From: Aquifex aeolicus
Lineage (GTDB): Bacteria; Aquificota; Aquificia; Aquificales; Aquificaceae
Length of the DNA stretch: 9,512 bases
Reading direction: 5' to 3'
Assembly: GCA_011375045.1 (NCBI GenBank)
Contig: DRNB01000333.1
Coordinates: 1-9,512, forward strand
Shown: positions 6,501-9,512 of the stretch, in pieces
Layout: the number at the start of each line of letters is the position of its first letter
How positions within the stretch are numbered: the stretch's first letter is position 1
Position numbers and translations under genes: made by a program
Notes under the pieces: generated by a model
The model's database searches: none
Told to the model about the DNA's origin: nothing
What the model saw: the letters and a program-made list of their open reading frames with translations, nothing else

Positions 6501-6507
6501 AAAACCG

Positions 6508-9138
6508 ATGAGCTTAGGTACCAACGAGATACGGGAGCTTTTTCTCAGCTTCTTCGAAAGGAAGGGACACACCAGGGTGAAGAGCGCATCCCTCGTCCCC
6601 GAAAGCGATCCGACGCTCCTCTTTGTGAACGCAGGTATGGTTCCCTTCAAAAACGTCTTCCTCGGACTCGAAAAGAGACCCTACACGAGAGCCGTATCCT
6701 GCCAGAAGTGCCTCAGGGTTTCGGGCAAGCACAACGATCTGGAGCAGGTAGGTTACACCTCGAGGCACCACACCTTCTTCGAAATGTTAGGGAACTTTTC
6801 CTTCGGGGATTACTTCAAGGAGGAGGCGATAGAGTATGCGTGGGAGTTTGTAACGGAAGTTCTCAGGCTTCCTCCGGAGAAACTCTACGTGTCCGTGTAC
6901 GAAGAGGATGAGGAAGCCTTCAGGATCTGGAGCGAAGGCATAGGGTTCCCCGCCCAGAGGATATGGAGGCTCGGGAAGGAGGATAACTTCTGGCAGATGG
7001 GGGATACAGGTCCCTGCGGACCTTCCTCCGAGCTTTACGTGGACAGGGGTGAGGAGTACGAAGGGGAGGAGAGGTATCTGGAGATCTGGAACCTTGTCTT
7101 CATGCAGTTCAACAGAGACGAAAAAGGAAGGCTGACCCCCCTTCCCAGCCCGAATATAGACACAGGTATGGGTCTCGAGCGAATCGCCAGTGTTCTCCAG
7201 AACACGAAAACCAACTACGAGATAGATGTGATCTACCCCCTCGTGAGGTTCGGGGAGGAAATCTCCGGTGTAAGCTACGGACGTTCCTTCGAGGGGGACG
7301 TTGCCCTCAGGGTAATAGCGGATCACCTCAGGGCGCTCACCTTCGCCATATCGGACGGCGTCATTCCCTCCAACGAGGGCAGGGGTTACGTGATAAGGAG
7401 GATACTGAGAAGAGCCCTCCGCTTTGGTTACAAGCTCGGAGTGGAGGATCCTTTCCTTTACAGAGGCATCGACGTGGTGGTCGATCTCATGAGGGATCCC
7501 TACCCCGAGCTGGAGATAAGCAGGGAGTTCGTCAGAGGTGTGGTGCGGGGAGAGGAGGAGAGGTTCATAAGAACCCTGAGAACCGGACTTCAGGAGATAG
7601 AGGAGATGATAAGCAGGGCGAAGGAGGAGGGAAGAAGCATCCTCACAGGGGAGGAGGTCTTCAGGGCGTACGATACCTTTGGCTTCCCCCTCGACCTTGT
7701 GGAGGAGATAGCGAGGGAAAAAGGGTTGGGGATAGACATGGAGGGCTTCCAGCGGGAGATGGAGGCTCAGCGGGAAAGAGCACGAAGGCACTTCAAGATA
7801 GAAGCCAGGAAGGTAAAACCTGTTTACACAAAGCTGAAGGAGGAAGGCAAACGCTCCCTGTTCGTGGGCTACACGCGCTACGACTGCGAAACCCAGGTGA
7901 TCGCCCTCGTGAAGGGGGAGGAGCAGGTAGGGGAGCTCGGAGAGGGTGAAGAGGGAGAGGTCCTTCTCAGGGAAACGCCCTTTTATCCGGAAGGGGGCGG
8001 ACAGGTAGGCGACACAGGCGTGGTGGAGACCGACAGGGCGCTCTTCAGGGTAGAGGACACCCTCTCACCTGTGGAGGGGATCATAGTTCACAGGGGCAGG
8101 GTGCTCAAGGGGAAGCTCTCGGTGGGGGACCAGGTAGTTGCCCGGATAGACAGGGAGAGACGCGAGGACATCATGAGAAACCACACGGCAACCCACCTGC
8201 TCCACGCAGCCCTCAGAAACGTTCTCGGGGAACACGTCAGACAGGCTGGATCCCTGGTCGCCGACGAGTACCTCAGATTCGACTTTACCCACTTCTCAGC
8301 CCTCAGCAGGGAGGAGCTGGCGGAGGTGGAGCGTCTGGTCAACGAAAAGATAAGGGAGAACTTGGAGGTCAGGGTAGAGGAAACGGATTACCAGGCGGCG
8401 ATCAGGAGCGGGGCGGTAGCCATCTTCGAGGAAAAGTACGGTGAGAAGGTAAGGGTGATCTCCGCGGGGGACTTTTCGCGGGAGCTCTGTGGGGGAACCC
8501 ACGTCAGAAGAACCGGAGACATAGGCTACTTCAAGATAACCTCCGAAAGCTCCGTAGGAGCCGGTATGAGACGTATAACCGCCCGGACGGGCAGATGGGC
8601 TGTGGATTACTCCCTGAGGGAGCACTTCCTCTTGGAGGACGCCGGCGCGCTTCTCAACGCGAAAGCCGAGGAGGTGCCCGATAAGATAGCCGCTCTCCGG
8701 GAGGAGCTGAAGGAAAAGGAGAGAGAGATTGCCCGCCTCAGGCAGGAGCTTCTCAAACACTCCGTGGAGACCCTCGTAAGGAGCGAACCGGCGGGAGACT
8801 TCACCCTCTTCTGGGGAATGTTCAGGGACGTTTCCCCCGAGGATCTCAGGAACATAGCGGACCTCCTGAGGAGGAGAACAGGAAGGGACGTGGTGTTCCT
8901 CGTTTCCGAGCGAAACGGAAAGCTCTCCACGGTGGTAGCCGTTTCCAGGGAGATCACCGACAGGGTGAGGGCGGACGAGATAATCAGGAAGGTGAGCAAA
9001 GCCCTCGGAGGTGGCGGAGGGGGCAGACCCGACATGGCTCAGGGCGGAGGAACAGATCCCTCAGGTTTCGAAGAAGCGGTCCGCCTGCTCAGGGAGATAC
9101 TGACAGCCCGTTCCGGTTCCCTGAGCGGTGAGTTATAA
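6508..9138 (+). CDS. alaS: Alanyl-tRNA synthetase
   Basis: Charges tRNA-Ala in the cytoplasm and hydrolyses mischarged Ser/Gly-tRNA. At 876 residues it is full length and intact. The class II catalytic core is about 1-240: FFERKGHTRVKSASLVPESDPTLLFVNAGMVPFK (15-48), SCQKCLR (64-70), HHTFFEMLGNFSFGDYF (87-103), FWQMGDTGPCGPSSEL (161-176) and the motif 3 region IDTGMGLERI (217-226). A tRNA-recognition helical region follows (ADHLRALTFAISDG...GRGYVIRRILRRA). The editing domain is about 555-700 with HTATH (H559, H563) and CGGTH (C661, H665), the four zinc ligands. A coiled-coil linker lies at about 725-755, and the C-Ala domain at 760-876 with a Gly run (834-839) and GGRPDMAQGGG. The frame is open upstream to 6337, but that part lies over ffh and is not AlaRS-like, so the ATG at 6508 is used. 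Confidence 0.97.
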   Translation: MSLGTNEIRELFLSFFERKGHTRVKSASLVPESDPTLLFVNAGMVPFKNVFLGLEKRPYTRAVSCQKCLRVSGKHNDLEQVGYTSRHHTFFEMLGNFSFGDYFKEEAIEYAWEFVTEVLRLPPEKLYVSVYEEDEEAFRIWSEGIGFPAQRIWRLGKEDNFWQMGDTGPCGPSSELYVDRGEEYEGEERYLEIWNLVFMQFNRDEKGRLTPLPSPNIDTGMGLERIASVLQNTKTNYEIDVIYPLVRFGEEISGVSYGRSFEGDVALRVIADHLRALTFAISDGVIPSNEGRGYVIRRILRRALRFGYKLGVEDPFLYRGIDVVVDLMRDPYPELEISREFVRGVVRGEEERFIRTLRTGLQEIEEMISRAKEEGRSILTGEEVFRAYDTFGFPLDLVEEIAREKGLGIDMEGFQREMEAQRERARRHFKIEARKVKPVYTKLKEEGKRSLFVGYTRYDCETQVIALVKGEEQVGELGEGEEGEVLLRETPFYPEGGGQVGDTGVVETDRALFRVEDTLSPVEGIIVHRGRVLKGKLSVGDQVVARIDRERREDIMRNHTATHLLHAALRNVLGEHVRQAGSLVADEYLRFDFTHFSALSREELAEVERLVNEKIRENLEVRVEETDYQAAIRSGAVAIFEEKYGEKVRVISAGDFSRELCGGTHVRRTGDIGYFKITSESSVGAGMRRITARTGRWAVDYSLREHFLLEDAGALLNAKAEEVPDKIAALREELKEKEREIARLRQELLKHSVETLVRSEPAGDFTLFWGMFRDVSPEDLRNIADLLRRRTGRDVVFLVSERNGKLSTVVAVSREITDRVRADEIIRKVSKALGGGGGGRPDMAQGGGTDPSGFEEAVRLLREILTARSGSLSGEL

Positions 9139-9139
9139 T
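9134..9139 (+). promoter_or_regulatory. Candidate -10 box for the cytochrome leader (TATAAT)
   Basis: A perfect TATAAT overlaps the alaS stop codon (TAA at 9136-9138). Transcription from it would start near 9146 and give the downstream cytochrome gene a leader of about 140 nt. No convincing -35 is seen about 17 nt upstream (around TTCCGG). Confidence 0.45.
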
Positions 9140-9285
9140 GTTAGCGGAAATATGGATTCTTTCTCCTGCCGTAGGAAATCGAGGGGTACCCAAATGCCGC
9201 CTGCCGGGTCCGTGGGTACCCTGAAGAGGCGGGGTACAAGTAGCCCGGCACCGAACCTGAGCGGTTCGGTAGAAGCAGGACAGGG
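9140..9285 (+). promoter_or_regulatory. Structured 5' leader with ribosome-site-masking helix
   Basis: This 146-nt stretch has no convincing gene but is packed with complementary words. TCCTGC (9164-9169) pairs with GCAGGA (9275-9280), which contains the AGGA Shine-Dalgarno of the cytochrome start at 9286. TCCT (9164-9167) can instead pair locally with AGGA (9173-9176) across a 5-nt loop. CCGCCT (9197-9202) pairs with AGGCGG (9227-9232). TGCCGGG (9202-9208) pairs with CCCGGCA (9244-9250), crossing the previous helix. GGGTACCC occurs at 9184-9191 and 9214-9221, with a third partial copy GGGGTAC at 9231-9237. A perfect 8-bp hairpin ACCGAACC-TGAGC-GGTTCGGT occupies 9250-9270 with no U-run after it. 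It looks like a cis-acting RNA switch or an RNA gene; I recognise no known class. The pairings are seen directly; the function is inferred. Confidence 0.5.
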
Positions 9286-9512
9286 GTGAAGGTAAGAGAT
9301 CTGGCGATCGGACTGGCTGTGCTGGGAGTTTTTGGACTGTTTTCCTGCGAAGCGAAGAAAAGGGAAACCTCTTCGGAAAAGGTTTCGGGAGGAGCCTACG
9401 AGAAATACAAGGCTTCCGAAGCCTTCCGGATATCAGATCAGAAGGGGTGTCTCGCCTGTCACGATATAGAGAAGCGGAGGGTAGGTCCCCCCTTCATCGA
9501 TATAGCCAACAG
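9286..9512 (+). CDS. Lipoprotein class I cytochrome c, cut by window edge
   Basis: The first 75 codons are present; the C-terminus lies outside the window. Residues 1-21 form a lipoprotein signal peptide (MKVRDLAIGLAVLGVFGLFSC) with a lipobox-like LFSC, C21 being the likely lipidated residue; F at -2 is less usual. A charged linker covers 22-46. The heme c site is CLACH (C55, C58, H59), followed by DIEKRRVGPPF (60-70), the pattern of small monoheme cytochromes such as c-552/c-551. The Met axial ligand should lie in the missing part. It would be a membrane-anchored periplasmic electron carrier. The start is GTG at 9286 with AGGA at 9277-9280; no other ATG, GTG or TTG exists in this frame back to the TAG at 9241. 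The AGGA lies in a helix-forming word of the structured leader, so translation may be gated. Confidence 0.85.
   Translation, partial: MKVRDLAIGLAVLGVFGLFSCEAKKRETSSEKVSGGAYEKYKASEAFRISDQKGCLACHDIEKRRVGPPFIDIAN

Noticed and set aside
6337..6507. 57-codon N-terminal extension of the alaS frame
   Set aside because: It lies over the 5' part of ffh on the other strand and does not resemble AlaRS; MSLGTNEIREL at 6508 does.
6438..6650. 71-codon N-terminal extension of the ffh frame up to 6650
   Set aside because: It overlaps the start of divergent alaS, carries no Ffh similarity, and the ATG at 6437 gives the standard N-domain start.
6787..7791. 334-codon open frame on the minus strand inside alaS
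   Set aside because: It is a shadow frame of a fully conserved gene; its protein has no recognisable motif.
9140..9285. Known RNA (SRP 4.5S, 6S, tmRNA, common riboswitches) in the alaS-cytochrome gap
   Set aside because: I could not find the conserved cores, such as the SRP GGAAGG/AGCA bulge or the TPP CTGATG-type elements. Resemblance of the GAACC-loop-GGTTC hairpin to part of 6S RNA is too slight to claim.
9152..9289. 45-codon frame ending SGSVEAGQG, with GAAGCAGGA after a hairpin, reminiscent of IS200/IS605 TnpB tails and their omega RNA end
   Set aside because: There is no upstream zinc finger or RuvC remnant, no identifiable left end or target site, and the GCAGGA has a simpler role as the cytochrome SD. 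A search of 9140-9285 against ISfinder and omega RNA models would settle it.

Overview
The window reads as a compact, gene-dense bacterial chromosome of moderately high GC. Arg is mostly AGG/AGA and Ile often ATA, proteins are rich in E/K/R, and most gaps are short or negative. That style, an ADP-heptose (LPS) gene, and a small class I cytochrome c with a CLACHD...VGPPF signature like the c-552 proteins of Hydrogenobacter/Aquifex suggest a thermophilic Gram-negative, most likely Aquificota. This is inference; no phylogenetic marker was tested.

Layout. (1) 1-1902, minus strand: a long proline-rich protein with a FliK-like C-terminus, followed with a 68-nt overlap by an exported, TPR-like protein that runs off the left edge. 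(2) 1962-4468, plus strand: an overlapping operon of aspartokinase (lysC, with a probable internal start for a beta subunit), heptose-7-phosphate kinase (rfaE1) and a YraN-family nuclease. (3) 4487-6437, minus strand: ffh, rpsP and khpA, the protein-export/translation cluster, converging on yraN and ending in a hairpin-plus-U-run terminator that lies inside the end of yraN. (4) 6508-9138, plus strand: alaS, divergent from ffh. (5) 9139-9285: a 147-nt gap with unusually dense inverted and direct repeats. (6) 9286-9512: the start of a lipoprotein cytochrome c gene, cut by the right edge.

Most genes are conserved housekeeping genes. The main interest is in control signals. The ffh and alaS starts each sit exactly 7 nt after a TATACT/TATAAT box and have no Shine-Dalgarno sequence, so both mRNAs look leaderless, whereas rpsP, khpA and the internal lysC start have strong GGAGG sites. 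The leader before the cytochrome gene has its own candidate -10 box overlapping the alaS stop. It can form several mutually exclusive helices, one of which masks the cytochrome ribosome binding site. I recognise no known riboswitch class there, and it is the best candidate for something undescribed in this window. I see no tRNA, rRNA, CRISPR array or intact mobile element.
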